Source: Carboxylicivirga fragile (GTDB lineage: Bacteria; Bacteroidota; Bacteroidia; Bacteroidales; Marinilabiliaceae). From it: a DNA stretch of 64,000 bases. A program made the position numbers and the translations under genes. Positions 25,754 through 33,672 of the stretch are shown piece by piece. A model generated the notes under the pieces. The model saw nothing but the letters and a program-made list of their open reading frames with translations. It was not told the origin of the DNA and did no database searches. The stretch's first letter is position 1. Every line of letters starts with the position of its first letter. The stretch covers positions 42,111 through 106,110 of the forward strand of contig JAFMVD010000015.1 of the NCBI GenBank assembly GCA_025499625.1. The letters run 5' to 3'.

Positions 25754-27337
25754 ATGCTAACTAATACTCTCAGACTTGCTGTTCTTGTTTTGCTTTTTTT
25801 ATTGTCGATTAATGGTAAATCACAGCAGGCCAGATTAAATTTATCCTTTCATAATCAATTTGAAGAAAAGGTTTTTACCAATTTTATTGATTCAACAGAA
25901 ACAGATGTTTTAGCATTGTTAATAGCTATTACATCAGATTCGAAAGAGGTTATGGTTCAGAATGCACAATTGCAAATCAATTCATTTGTTGAAAGGCTTG
26001 ACAAGAAGAAATTGGCTGTGTCAAAGAAGGAAAAACAAATTAAATATGTTTTTAAAGAAGTACATGGTCATTTTTTAAGGAAGTACATGTCAAGAGCATT
26101 ATTCTCTGATATATTTATTGCAGGTACATATAATTGCGTAACAGCATCTGCTTTGTACGCGTTGGTATTTGATGAATTGCATATACCATATGAGGTTATA
26201 GAACTTCCGACCCATGTTTATTTACTAGCATATCCGCAAACAAATAAAATTAAAGTAGAAACAACTGATCCACAAGGTGGATATATCGTACATGATGATC
26301 GCTTTAAAAAATCCTATGTTCAGTTTATGAAAAAAAATAAACTTATATCCGATTATGAATATAGACATAAATCAACTGATGAGCTTTTTAATGAGTATTT
26401 TTACAATACAAAGTCTGTAAGTGTAAACGCTCTGGCTGCGTATCAATATTTTAATGAAGGTTTATGGGAGCTAATGAATGATGATAAAGATTTTGCTTTA
26501 AAATGTTTTAAGAAATCATACCAGATTGAACCTAATTATAAGGCAAAATATTTGTCAGTTGCTTTACTGGAAGAAAGCCTAAGTTCAAGTCAATTAGAAT
26601 CAGACTCCGATATTGAAACAATGATAGATTTGTATAAAATAATTCCTGAAATGTATAATAAGGAGAGATTAGGGAATGATATTCAGTTTATTGCTCAGGA
26701 AAGAATGATTGAAAGAGGGGATTTTAGTGGTTTTGATAGAGCCTATAAAATTTATGCTAATAATATTGAAGATTCAACTTTATTAAAAGAGGTTGAGTTT
26801 TGGTATCATTTCAAAAGAGGAGAGGGGTTTCATATGAAAGGTAAAATTGATGCAACTTTTAGGGAGTATTGTATTGCTTATGGGATTAAGAAGGAGAATA
26901 TTAGATTGCAAAGTAATTTAAATAGTATAGCACCTGCAAGAGTTTTAAATGATGTTGGTTATTCTGAATCGGATATAAAATTACGAATTAGTGAGTTGGA
27001 TTATTTATTGACTGAATTTCCATTTCTTGAAAACCATGATAATTTCATTTCCAGTTATCTTTTGTTAAGCTGTAATTTGGGGATGAACTATATGAATTCA
27101 ACACAAATAACAAACACAATTACTCTTTTAGCTGATATTGAAAAGAAATACACACTTGATAAATATGATCAACCAAAAATAGCATATTCTGATTTATATA
27201 AGAATTTAGGCTATTATTACGAATTTAAAAATCGTAATAAAGCAAAAGCTATTAAGTATTACAAAAGGGCGTTTGAACTAAATCAAAATAGCAAAGAGAT
27301 ATTAAGTGCTTTCGACCGAATAAACTTTGGTTATTAA
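25754..27337 (+). CDS. exported transglutaminase-like protein with C-terminal TPR-type helices
   Basis: 527 residues with an N-terminal signal peptide ending near SINGKSQ. A papain/transglutaminase-like triad can be read: Cys128 in GTYNCVTASALYALV, His154 in LPTHVYLL and Asp172 in ETTDPQGG. The remainder is helical and repeat-like, with a TPR-type unit at the end (NLGYYYEFKNRNKAKAIKYYKRAFELN). Function unknown; similar folds cleave or crosslink proteins. Its stop codon abuts the convergent queF stop with no bases between. The sequence appears more AT-rich than its neighbours. Confidence 0.7.
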   Translation: MLTNTLRLAVLVLLFLLSINGKSQQARLNLSFHNQFEEKVFTNFIDSTETDVLALLIAITSDSKEVMVQNAQLQINSFVERLDKKKLAVSKKEKQIKYVFKEVHGHFLRKYMSRALFSDIFIAGTYNCVTASALYALVFDELHIPYEVIELPTHVYLLAYPQTNKIKVETTDPQGGYIVHDDRFKKSYVQFMKKNKLISDYEYRHKSTDELFNEYFYNTKSVSVNALAAYQYFNEGLWELMNDDKDFALKCFKKSYQIEPNYKAKYLSVALLEESLSSSQLESDSDIETMIDLYKIIPEMYNKERLGNDIQFIAQERMIERGDFSGFDRAYKIYANNIEDSTLLKEVEFWYHFKRGEGFHMKGKIDATFREYCIAYGIKKENIRLQSNLNSIAPARVLNDVGYSESDIKLRISELDYLLTEFPFLENHDNFISSYLLLSCNLGMNYMNSTQITNTITLLADIEKKYTLDKYDQPKIAYSDLYKNLGYYYEFKNRNKAKAIKYYKRAFELNQNSKEILSAFDRINFGY

Positions 27338-28210
27338 CTATTGTCTCAAAAGTTTTGATGATAGGTTGTGACCGTCACAAAGAGCTTCTGGTATTATGTG
27401 TTCGTGACTAGCACGTACAGGACAGATGTCGATACCACCTCGCCGGGTATATATACAGGCAAGCATTAATTCTTCGGGTTTAAACTTATCCCAAAGGCGT
27501 TTGTATATCATCTCGCAAATTTCTTCATGAAAATGATTTTCGTTACGAATGGAAACAAGATATTGTAATAGCTTATGAAGATCAGGTGTGTTTTTACCTT
27601 TTAGGTAGATATATGCACTTCCCCAATCGGGTTGATGTGTAATTTTACAGTTACTCCGTAAGAGGTGGGTGGCTATCTTAATTTCCTTTGTTTTGTTTTT
27701 AGCTTCACTTAGTAGCTGGGGCGCTTCATTAAAGTCAGTAAAATTAATTGTGTCGACATCCAAGACATCTTCAAGAACTTCATATTCATTAAAATCGAAA
27801 GGTAATTGCTGATTGTTACTTGTATGGAAACTAAGTTTTACCTCTGTGTCTAATAAATTCTCCAAATCTTTTTGGATTGTGTTTAGTACTAACGCTAATC
27901 CCTCTTTCGCAGTGTTACCAAAGCGATGCATGTTGAAGGAGTTGAGGTATAATTTGAGTGATTTACTTTCAACCAAACTAGGGTTAGTACATGAATACAC
28001 AAACTTTAAAAGGCCAGTAACGGGTAAGCCGTTCACAGTAAGAAAACTCAACTCATAAGCGTGCCAGGCATCCAGACCAATAAAAGGAAGGTCGTTATCA
28101 GCTAGCTGGTATTGCTCACGATTTAAGTAACGAGGTACCGCAACTAATATTTCAGGGGCATATTGTTGTGGGTACTTTACTTGTTTTCCTAGGTATTTGT
28201 CTTCAGTCAT
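27338..28210 (-). CDS. queF: NADPH-dependent 7-cyano-7-deazaguanine reductase, long type
   Basis: 290-residue enzyme that reduces preQ0 to preQ1 in queuosine biosynthesis. Length and arrangement fit the two-domain type seen in E. coli. The substrate-related motif VESKSLKLYLNSF lies in the N-terminal half. The catalytic Cys lies in LLRSNCKITHQPDWGS. It is the last gene of queC-queE-queF on the minus strand. Its 3' end is partly duplicated at 25592. Confidence 0.95.
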   Translation of the reverse strand: MTEDKYLGKQVKYPQQYAPEILVAVPRYLNREQYQLADNDLPFIGLDAWHAYELSFLTVNGLPVTGLLKFVYSCTNPSLVESKSLKLYLNSFNMHRFGNTAKEGLALVLNTIQKDLENLLDTEVKLSFHTSNNQQLPFDFNEYEVLEDVLDVDTINFTDFNEAPQLLSEAKNKTKEIKIATHLLRSNCKITHQPDWGSAYIYLKGKNTPDLHKLLQYLVSIRNENHFHEEICEMIYKRLWDKFKPEELMLACIYTRRGGIDICPVRASHEHIIPEALCDGHNLSSKLLRQ

Positions 28211-28224
28211 TACCTTTACTTTTA

Positions 28225-28256
28225 AGCTGTTAGCTAATAGCTTTTAGCTGACAGCT
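28225..28256. repeat. AGCT-rich inverted repeat between queE and queF
   Basis: AGCTGTTAGCT (28225-28235) pairs with AGCTGACAGCT (28246-28256) with one wobble, inside a 57-base intergenic gap. This is the kind of short AGCT palindrome often seen between Bacteroidota genes. On the minus strand a transcript would pass through it between queE and queF. Confidence 0.5.
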
Positions 28257-28267
28257 ATTGGCTTTTT

Positions 28268-29125
28268 TTAAACTCCTTGTTTCGACCCAAATAGATCGAT
28301 GTGAACACGTGGGCTATAGCGCCATCCATTGGCTATTGCCATCTCAAGAACCAATGGAGCTGATTTGGCAATTTCCTCTTGTGTAGCCCCCAATGGCATT
28401 AATAATATGTCGTTATTCTTGTAGTCATTGAGCTTATTCAGAAAATCTGTTTTTACTTCCTTGTAATCATCGGTTTTACCAATAACGAATTTTAGTTGAA
28501 GTTCTTTATCGCTGCGATTACAAAGGTCAATGTATGCTTGAAGTGCGTTTAGATTAAGTCGGCGTTCACCATGAAACTTAAATGGACCGGATTCTTTTAA
28601 GTTGTAATGCGCTAGCTTTTCAGCCGATGGAACCGAGTTGCTTAATTTTGGCGATATGCTGAACAAGTCCACCCATTGCGCAACTGTTTCATCAAATAGG
28701 GTACCATTCGATTCGAGTGTAATGTGTAAGTTTAATTCTTCCTTTATCTTTTTACAAAGACTAGCTAGGGGCTTTTTCTGCAGTAGAGGTTCTCCACCGG
28801 TAATTACAACATGACGAATGGCGCCTAAATTGTGCTTCAACCAATCGATGATATTATCGACTTCAATTTCTTGGGTTTTGTCCGGGTGAAAGGAGGCGTA
28901 GGTTGTGTCACATCGACAAAAGCTACCATCGTTCATTTGCCAAATACATCGTAAATTACAACTAGATAGGCGAATGAATAAGGACGGAACACCCGCTAAT
29001 TTACCTTCACCCTGTATGGTGCCAGGCATCAGTAAACCTGTTTGTGGCTGATCTTTGATCGTATTACCATGCATGTCTTTAACAACAGGAAAAACACCTT
29101 CACTAGCCAATACCAACTTCTCCAT
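28268..29125 (-). CDS. queE: 7-carboxy-7-deazaguanine synthase (radical SAM)
   Basis: 285-residue radical SAM enzyme that converts 6-carboxytetrahydropterin to 7-carboxy-7-deazaguanine. The cluster region RLSSCNLRC is followed after a short insert by SFCRCDTTY, so the third cluster cysteine is displaced compared with a plain CxxxCxxC; QueE variants with such inserts are known. TGGEPLLQ, a SAM-binding motif, and LESNGTLFDE follow. It sits between queC and queF. Confidence 0.93.
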   Translation of the reverse strand: MEKLVLASEGVFPVVKDMHGNTIKDQPQTGLLMPGTIQGEGKLAGVPSLFIRLSSCNLRCIWQMNDGSFCRCDTTYASFHPDKTQEIEVDNIIDWLKHNLGAIRHVVITGGEPLLQKKPLASLCKKIKEELNLHITLESNGTLFDETVAQWVDLFSISPKLSNSVPSAEKLAHYNLKESGPFKFHGERRLNLNALQAYIDLCNRSDKELQLKFVIGKTDDYKEVKTDFLNKLNDYKNNDILLMPLGATQEEIAKSAPLVLEMAIANGWRYSPRVHIDLFGSKQGV

Positions 29126-29133
29126 TCTGCTTC

Positions 29134-29802
29134 TTATTTAAGTGCTTTATCTTCGTATCCAGCTTCGGTAAAAGCTTTGGCTCGCAATAAACAACTATCG
29201 CAGGTGCCACATGGTTTTTCATCACCTCGGTAGCAACTCCATGTTAGGCCAAAATCAACACCTAAGTCCATCCCTAGGGTAATTTCCTGTGCTTTGGTTT
29301 TATTTACAAAGGGAGCATGAATTTTGATGGGGCGATTTTTCTCTGCGCCCATTACCGTTCCCAGGTTGATGGCTTTTTCCATGCTATCAATAAACTCTTG
29401 GCGACAATCAACATAGCCCGAATAATCAACTTCACTAACTCCAATGAATATGTTTTGTGCATCAATGGCTTCGGCGTAGGATGCTGCAACCGAAAGAAAA
29501 ACCATGTTGCGAGCCGGAACATAGGTAACTGGTATATCATCGCGGTTTACATCACCATCTTCAAGCGGCATGCTTTTATCAGTTAACGATGAGCCGCCCC
29601 ATTGATCCAGTTTTAGGGTCACAACTTGATGAGATTTTACTTCAGCTTTTTCAGCGATTGCTTTGGCTGCTTGCAATTCACGATCGTGACGTTGACCATA
29701 ATCAAACGAAATAGCATGTACTTCCTTTGCCTCTTGTTTAGCAAGGTAAAGTGCAACTGCTGAATCCAATCCACCTGATAATAATACTATGGCTTTATCC
29801 AT
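29134..29802 (-). CDS. queC: 7-cyano-7-deazaguanine synthase
   Basis: 222-residue ATP-dependent enzyme that makes preQ0 from 7-carboxy-7-deazaguanine and ammonia. The PP-loop [15 protein letters not shown] is at the N-terminus. The zinc site is formed by cysteines in [18 protein letters not shown]. Full length. First gene of the que operon; a structured leader precedes it. queD, the fourth early-pathway gene, is not in this window. Confidence 0.96.
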   Translation of the reverse strand: MDKAIVLLSGGLDSAVALYLAKQEAKEVHAISFDYGQRHDRELQAAKAIAEKAEVKSHQVVTLKLDQWGGSSLTDKSMPLEDGDVNRDDIPVTYVPARNMVFLSVAASYAEAIDAQNIFIGVSEVDYSGYVDCRQEFIDSMEKAINLGTVMGAEKNRPIKIHAPFVNKTKAQEITLGMDLGVDFGLTWSCYRGDEKPCGTCDSCLLRAKAFTEAGYEDKALK

Positions 29803-29883
29803 GTTAATTAACTACTTAGAGTTGAATCGGAAAGTTGTAAAAAGAAGGTAAACTAAGGTGCGCGCATAATAATACACACATGA

Positions 29884-29967
29884 TTGTAGCACGCTACAAG
29901 GTCCTAGTTTTATTTACCGACAGGATGGTTACGAACTGTCCGATTTGTTAAAATCGCCACAAATATA
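29884..29967 (-). promoter_or_regulatory. que operon leader: -7 box, preQ1-I-like aptamer and hairpin
   Basis: On the minus strand a TATATTTG box (29967-29960) is followed by a short GATTT/AAATC hairpin and then by a candidate preQ1-I aptamer (29941-29903): stem GACAG/CTGTC, loop TTCGTAACCATC, and an A-rich tail TAAATAAAACTAGG. The TCG, GTAACC and AAAAC parts resemble known preQ1-I members, and the position before queC is as expected. After it lies a 7-base-pair hairpin (29899-29884). The pseudoknot pairing is not convincingly canonical, so this remains a candidate. Confidence 0.45.
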
Positions 29968-30149
29968 ATGAAATCTTTAGAAGCATATATGATTAATTTG
30001 ATGATACTATTGATTTTACTTTCGCTGGACCTTGTATTATTATTGTAATGAGTAGTATGATGTTAATAGTTGATTGCTTTTTGTCATGTGCTTATTTAGA
30101 TGAATTGATTATTTTGCGCCTTAATACACACAATTTAAAATCTTTACTT

Positions 30150-32027
30150 ATGAGAAAATTTACTAAAACAACCCTTTTAATGCTTCTTTTTGTAGGAGCG
30201 TTAAATACTGTTTCGGCACAAAAAGAACGCAGTGAAATCGAAGATAAATACAAGTGGGATGTAACTGATCTTTACGCGTCTGATGCGATTTGGAATGAAA
30301 CACTTGATCAGATGGCTGAAAAGATGAATTCCATTTCATCGTATCAAGGTAAGATTGGAACATCGGCAGCGGATATGTTGAGTTTCATGACCTTTTCTGA
30401 TGAGTTGATGAAAGAAGGTTATCAACTATACATTTATGCTTCATTGAAATCGGATTGGGATTTACGCGATCAGGAAAACATGCAGCGTGTAAAAAAAATA
30501 CGTGAAGTATTTATCAACTATAGTCAAAAGGCATCGTTTGTATCGCCTGAGATGGCAGCTATTCCTGAAGAAATCATTCAAAAGTTTCTGAAAGAAGAGC
30601 CTAAGTTGGAAATTTACCGCATGCAGTTAGAGGACATATCACGCATGAAAATGCATACTTTATCGGCCTTGGAAGAAGCAATAATGGCTAAGACAGGTAT
30701 GATTACAGGTGCTGCTAATTCAGCTTTTAGCGTATTTAGTAATGCCGAAATGCCATGGGAAAATGTTACCTTAAGCGATGGTAAAGAAATTGAATTAAAT
30801 CGTACTACTTTTAGTGTTCAACGAGCTTCAGCCAATAGAGCTGATCGTCAAAAAGTGACAAAAGTTTATTGGGATAATTATAAGCGTTTTGAAGGTACTT
30901 ATGGCGAGTTGTTAAACGGAAATGTAAAAGTTGATATTTTTGGTGCTAAATCAAGAAACTATACTTCAGCCTTAGAATCTTCGTTGAAACCTAACAATAT
31001 TCCGGTTGAGGTTTATCACTCCTTGGTTGAGAATGTCAACAATAATTTACCAACTTTTCACCGCTATTTGGCTATTAAAAAACGTATGTTGGGTGTTGAT
31101 ACTTTAATGTATTCCGATTTATATGCGCCAACGGTAAAAGGTGTAGAGTTAAAATATAGTTACGAAGAAGCTCAAGACTTAATTTTAACTTCACTTAAGC
31201 CATTGGGTAAGGAATATACATCTGTTGTAAAAGAGGCATTTGATAAGCGTTGGATTGATGTGTACCCTAATACTGGTAAACGAAGTGGTGCTTATTCAAA
31301 TGGAGGTGCTTACGATGTGCATCCTTACATTTTAATGAATTATACCGACCAATATAATGAGGTTAGTACTTTAACGCATGAGTTGGGGCATACAATGCAT
31401 TCGTACTATTCGAATAAAAATCAACCTTTTGCAACGGCTAACTATGCAACGTTTGTAGCTGAGGTGGCATCTACTTTTAACGAGGTATTGTTAAACGACA
31501 TGATGCAGAAGAAGTTGAAAGACGATGATATGAGGCTATCGTTATTGATGAGTATGTTGGATGGATTTAAAGGTACTTTATTCCGTCAAACGCAATTTGC
31601 CGAATTTGAATTGGCCATTCATGAGCAAGCGGAAAAAGGAGTGCCATTAACAGGTCAGAGTTTGACAAAATTATATGGCGATATCACTCGTAAATATTAT
31701 GGACATGAAGAAGGTGTATGTAAGGTAGAAGATAACATCGCCATTGAGTGGGCAGCCATTCCTCATTTCTACATGAGTTTTTATGTCTATCAGTACAGTA
31801 CCTCGTTTGTAGCTTCTCAAGCGTTGGCATCAAAAGTGTTAGCTGGCGAAAAAGGAGCTAAAGAGCGTTATATGGAGTTTATATCAGCTGGAGGATCGGA
31901 TTTTCCGATTGAGATACTTAAAACGGCAGGTGTGGATATGACACAGTCTGAACCTTTTGAAAAAACCATTGAAGCCATGAATGGCATTATGGATGAGATA
32001 GAAGCTATTTTGGATAAGAAGAAGTAA
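30150..32027 (+). CDS. exported oligoendopeptidase F-like M3 metallopeptidase
   Basis: 625 residues from the chosen start; the frame continues upstream to 30048, but starting at 30150 gives a clear signal peptide (MRKFTKTTLLMLLFVGALNTVSA). Zinc-binding motif HELGHTMH at His410-His414, with the third ligand Glu probably in ATYVAEVAST-like FVAEVAST. KYKWDVTDLYASD is the typical N-terminal PepF motif. The family cuts short peptides; PepF is normally cytosolic, so the secretion signal points to periplasmic peptide use. A dispersed palindrome starts 19 bases after the stop. Confidence 0.9.
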   Translation: MRKFTKTTLLMLLFVGALNTVSAQKERSEIEDKYKWDVTDLYASDAIWNETLDQMAEKMNSISSYQGKIGTSAADMLSFMTFSDELMKEGYQLYIYASLKSDWDLRDQENMQRVKKIREVFINYSQKASFVSPEMAAIPEEIIQKFLKEEPKLEIYRMQLEDISRMKMHTLSALEEAIMAKTGMITGAANSAFSVFSNAEMPWENVTLSDGKEIELNRTTFSVQRASANRADRQKVTKVYWDNYKRFEGTYGELLNGNVKVDIFGAKSRNYTSALESSLKPNNIPVEVYHSLVENVNNNLPTFHRYLAIKKRMLGVDTLMYSDLYAPTVKGVELKYSYEEAQDLILTSLKPLGKEYTSVVKEAFDKRWIDVYPNTGKRSGAYSNGGAYDVHPYILMNYTDQYNEVSTLTHELGHTMHSYYSNKNQPFATANYATFVAEVASTFNEVLLNDMMQKKLKDDDMRLSLLMSMLDGFKGTLFRQTQFAEFELAIHEQAEKGVPLTGQSLTKLYGDITRKYYGHEEGVCKVEDNIAIEWAAIPHFYMSFYVYQYSTSFVASQALASKVLAGEKGAKERYMEFISAGGSDFPIEILKTAGVDMTQSEPFEKTIEAMNGIMDEIEAILDKKK

Positions 32028-32045
32028 GTCAAAATAAAAATATTT

Positions 32046-32174
32046 GAGGGTGTCTGAAAACATTAGAACTACGCGTTCACTGAGCGGAGTCGAAGTGATT
32101 ATTTGCTGATAATCAACATTTAAAATTTCATCTCGACTTCGCTCGATGAGCGATTTTGCTTTTTGGACACCCTC
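32046..32174. repeat. palindromic dispersed element, copy 2 (129 bp)
   Basis: It starts GAGGGTGTCTGAAAAC and ends TTTTTGGACACCCTC, with CACTGAGCGGAGTCGAAGTG and TCATCTCGACTTCGCTCGAT inside. The left half is the inverse complement of copy 1's right half. It lies after pepF-like gene and probably terminates it. Confidence 0.8.
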
Positions 32175-32260
32175 TTTTTATATCTTATTATTGATATTAA
32201 CAAAACGGATATAAAAACTGGAAAGAATGTTAAAATCAAAGGCTTTTAACTGAGATCTTA

Positions 32261-32268
32261 TATATTTG
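32261..32268 (+). promoter_or_regulatory. -7 box for the FKBP lipoprotein gene
   Basis: TATATTTG at 25 bases before the start at 32293. No convincing -33 TTG. Confidence 0.5.
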
Positions 32269-32292
32269 TAGCAAATAAAAAGCATACATTAT

Positions 32293-32778
32293 ATGAAGAA
32301 AGTACAATTGTTAGCAATGGTTTTATTAGTGATGGCGGCTTGTAATAAAGATGAAGAAGAAGCGCATGACCCGGTAAAGCAGGCAGCTATTGATGATGAA
32401 TTAATACAAATCCATTTTGAAGAAAACAATATTACGGATGCCACTAAAGACCCATCTGGTTTATATTATCGCATTTTAGATGATAGTCAGGCAAGCGGTG
32501 CTACAGTACCGTATTATGCATCGATGACTATTCGATATAAAGGAATGTATTTGGATGACGTTGTATTTGATACCAATGAGGATGATACTAATAAGACTCC
32601 TTTTCGATTAAGTAGTACAATTAAAGGGTGGCAGATTGGCATACCTAAGTTGCGATTAAAAGAAAAAGCCATGTTGTATATACCTTCGGGTTTAGCTTAT
32701 GGTCCTGGAGGAAACCCCCCAATTGCTCCAAACACAGTATTGAAATTTGAAGTAAAGGTATTGGAAGTTAGTCAATAA
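32293..32778 (+). CDS. FKBP-type peptidyl-prolyl isomerase lipoprotein
   Basis: 161 residues with a lipobox VMAAC (Cys17). The C-terminal FKBP domain shows IRYKGMYLDD, VVFDTNED, KGWQIGIPKLRLKEKAMLYI and PSGLAYGPGG, the last matching the FKBP active-site strand. It should be anchored in an outer or inner membrane and assist folding of exported proteins. Its terminator follows at 32800. Confidence 0.92.
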   Translation: MKKVQLLAMVLLVMAACNKDEEEAHDPVKQAAIDDELIQIHFEENNITDATKDPSGLYYRILDDSQASGATVPYYASMTIRYKGMYLDDVVFDTNEDDTNKTPFRLSSTIKGWQIGIPKLRLKEKAMLYIPSGLAYGPGGNPPIAPNTVLKFEVKVLEVSQ

Positions 32779-32799
32779 AATATAAATGATAGTTATTTG

Positions 32800-32829
32800 A
32801 ACCCGAAGTGAATTGCTTCGGGTTTTTTT
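32800..32829 (+). terminator. terminator of the FKBP gene
   Basis: AACCCGAAG pairs with CTTCGGGTT around a seven-base loop, followed by seven Ts. Confidence 0.88.
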
Positions 32830-32949
32830 GTGGTTTTTCAAATGATATCCCTTATTGTATTGTCTTTAAATTATAAATATTCGATAATATAAATCCCCTT
32901 TAGTGCGCGATTGCATCGCGTTCTATTGCATTAGCTAATATCAATGAAG

Positions 32950-32976
32950 GCTGCATTAGAAATAGTGCAGCTTTTG
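32950..32976 (+). terminator. orphan terminator-like hairpin in a gene-free stretch
   Basis: GCTGCA (32950-32955) pairs with TGCAGC (32966-32971) before TTTTG. It lies in the 380-base stretch 32825-33204 with no gene upstream after the FKBP terminator, so it may end a short untranslated transcript. GCGCGATTGCATCGCG lies about 40 bases before it as a second small hairpin. Apart from these I see nothing in this stretch. Confidence 0.4.
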
Positions 32977-33204
32977 TTTTAGTTGTTTAGTTTTTATTTT
33001 TATTAAACTAAACGATGTAATCGTGTGATAGCGCTGATCTTCTATTCGATGCCAGCGTACGCGCTTTTTGAGTTAGCAACGGTTAAAAGATGGCATATGT
33101 AAATCAAACCTGTTACACTCTAACTCTCCAATTTGTGGGAATTGAGGATTAGTCCGAATTAAGTAGATTATCTTATCTTTAATTCTAATCCCAAATGTTG
33201 AGTG

Positions 33205-33537
33205 ATGGAAATTAATAAAACCGAAATAGAAACTCTTATTCATAAGCAAATAGCAACAGTAGAACGAAAAATAAAATCGCTTAAGGAATTAACTGGAGCT
33301 ATTAGTCCTGATGATGCCATTGGTCGGGTTAGTAGGATGGATGCCATCAATAACAAAAGTGTAAATGATGCAGCCTTACGCCAGTCGGAAAGAAAACTAA
33401 AGAACTTAAAGGAAGCATTACAACGTTTAAATGATGCTGATTTTGGTGTTTGCGTTTCCTGTAAAGGTGCTATTCCAGCAGGGCGTTTGGTTTTGATGCC
33501 AGAGAGCCGTAAATGTATGAGGTGTGCTTCGAAATAA
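33205..33537 (+). CDS. DksA/TraR family zinc-finger protein
   Basis: 110 residues with a helical N-terminal part and a C4 zinc finger near the C-terminus: CVSCKGAIPAGR and KCMRC. It resembles the short DksA/TraR proteins that bind the RNA polymerase secondary channel. The GTG at 33202 and ATG at 33205 are both possible starts; I chose the ATG. Four bases after the stop a copy of the dispersed palindrome begins. Confidence 0.85.
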   Translation: MEINKTEIETLIHKQIATVERKIKSLKELTGAISPDDAIGRVSRMDAINNKSVNDAALRQSERKLKNLKEALQRLNDADFGVCVSCKGAIPAGRLVLMPESRKCMRCASK

Positions 33538-33540
33538 AAA

Positions 33541-33591
33541 GAGGGTGTCCAAAAACTCGGAAAGTATCCGTTCACTGAGCGAGCTTAGTTT
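33541..33591. repeat. palindromic dispersed element, copy 3, internally deleted
   Basis: GAGGGTGTCCAAAAACTC followed by GAAAGTATCCGTTCACTGAG matches the inverse of copy 1's right end, then GCGAGCTTAGTTT matches the inverse of its left end. The middle is missing and the final inverted end is lost. It is about 51 bases long. Confidence 0.7.
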
Positions 33592-33606
33592 ATGTGTTGA
33601 ATTTAG

Positions 33607-33647
33607 GGATGACATCTTTATAAAAGATTTATTGAAAGATGTCATCC
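33607..33647. terminator. hairpin between convergent genes
   Basis: GGATGACATCTTT (33607-33619) pairs perfectly over 13 bases with AAAGATGTCATCC (33635-33647). It lies between the DksA-like gene and the minus-strand giant gene, so it may terminate both, although T runs are weak. Confidence 0.55.
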
Positions 33648-33672
33648 TTGTAGCTCAATTATTTTTAATATA

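Noticed and set aside
30048..30149. Longer start for the PepF-like gene
   Set aside because: It would bury a clear signal peptide starting at 30150.
33240..33575. Minus-strand open frame opposite the DksA-like gene
   Set aside because: The plus frame has a full zinc-finger motif; the minus frame has no recognisable features and crosses the repeat.
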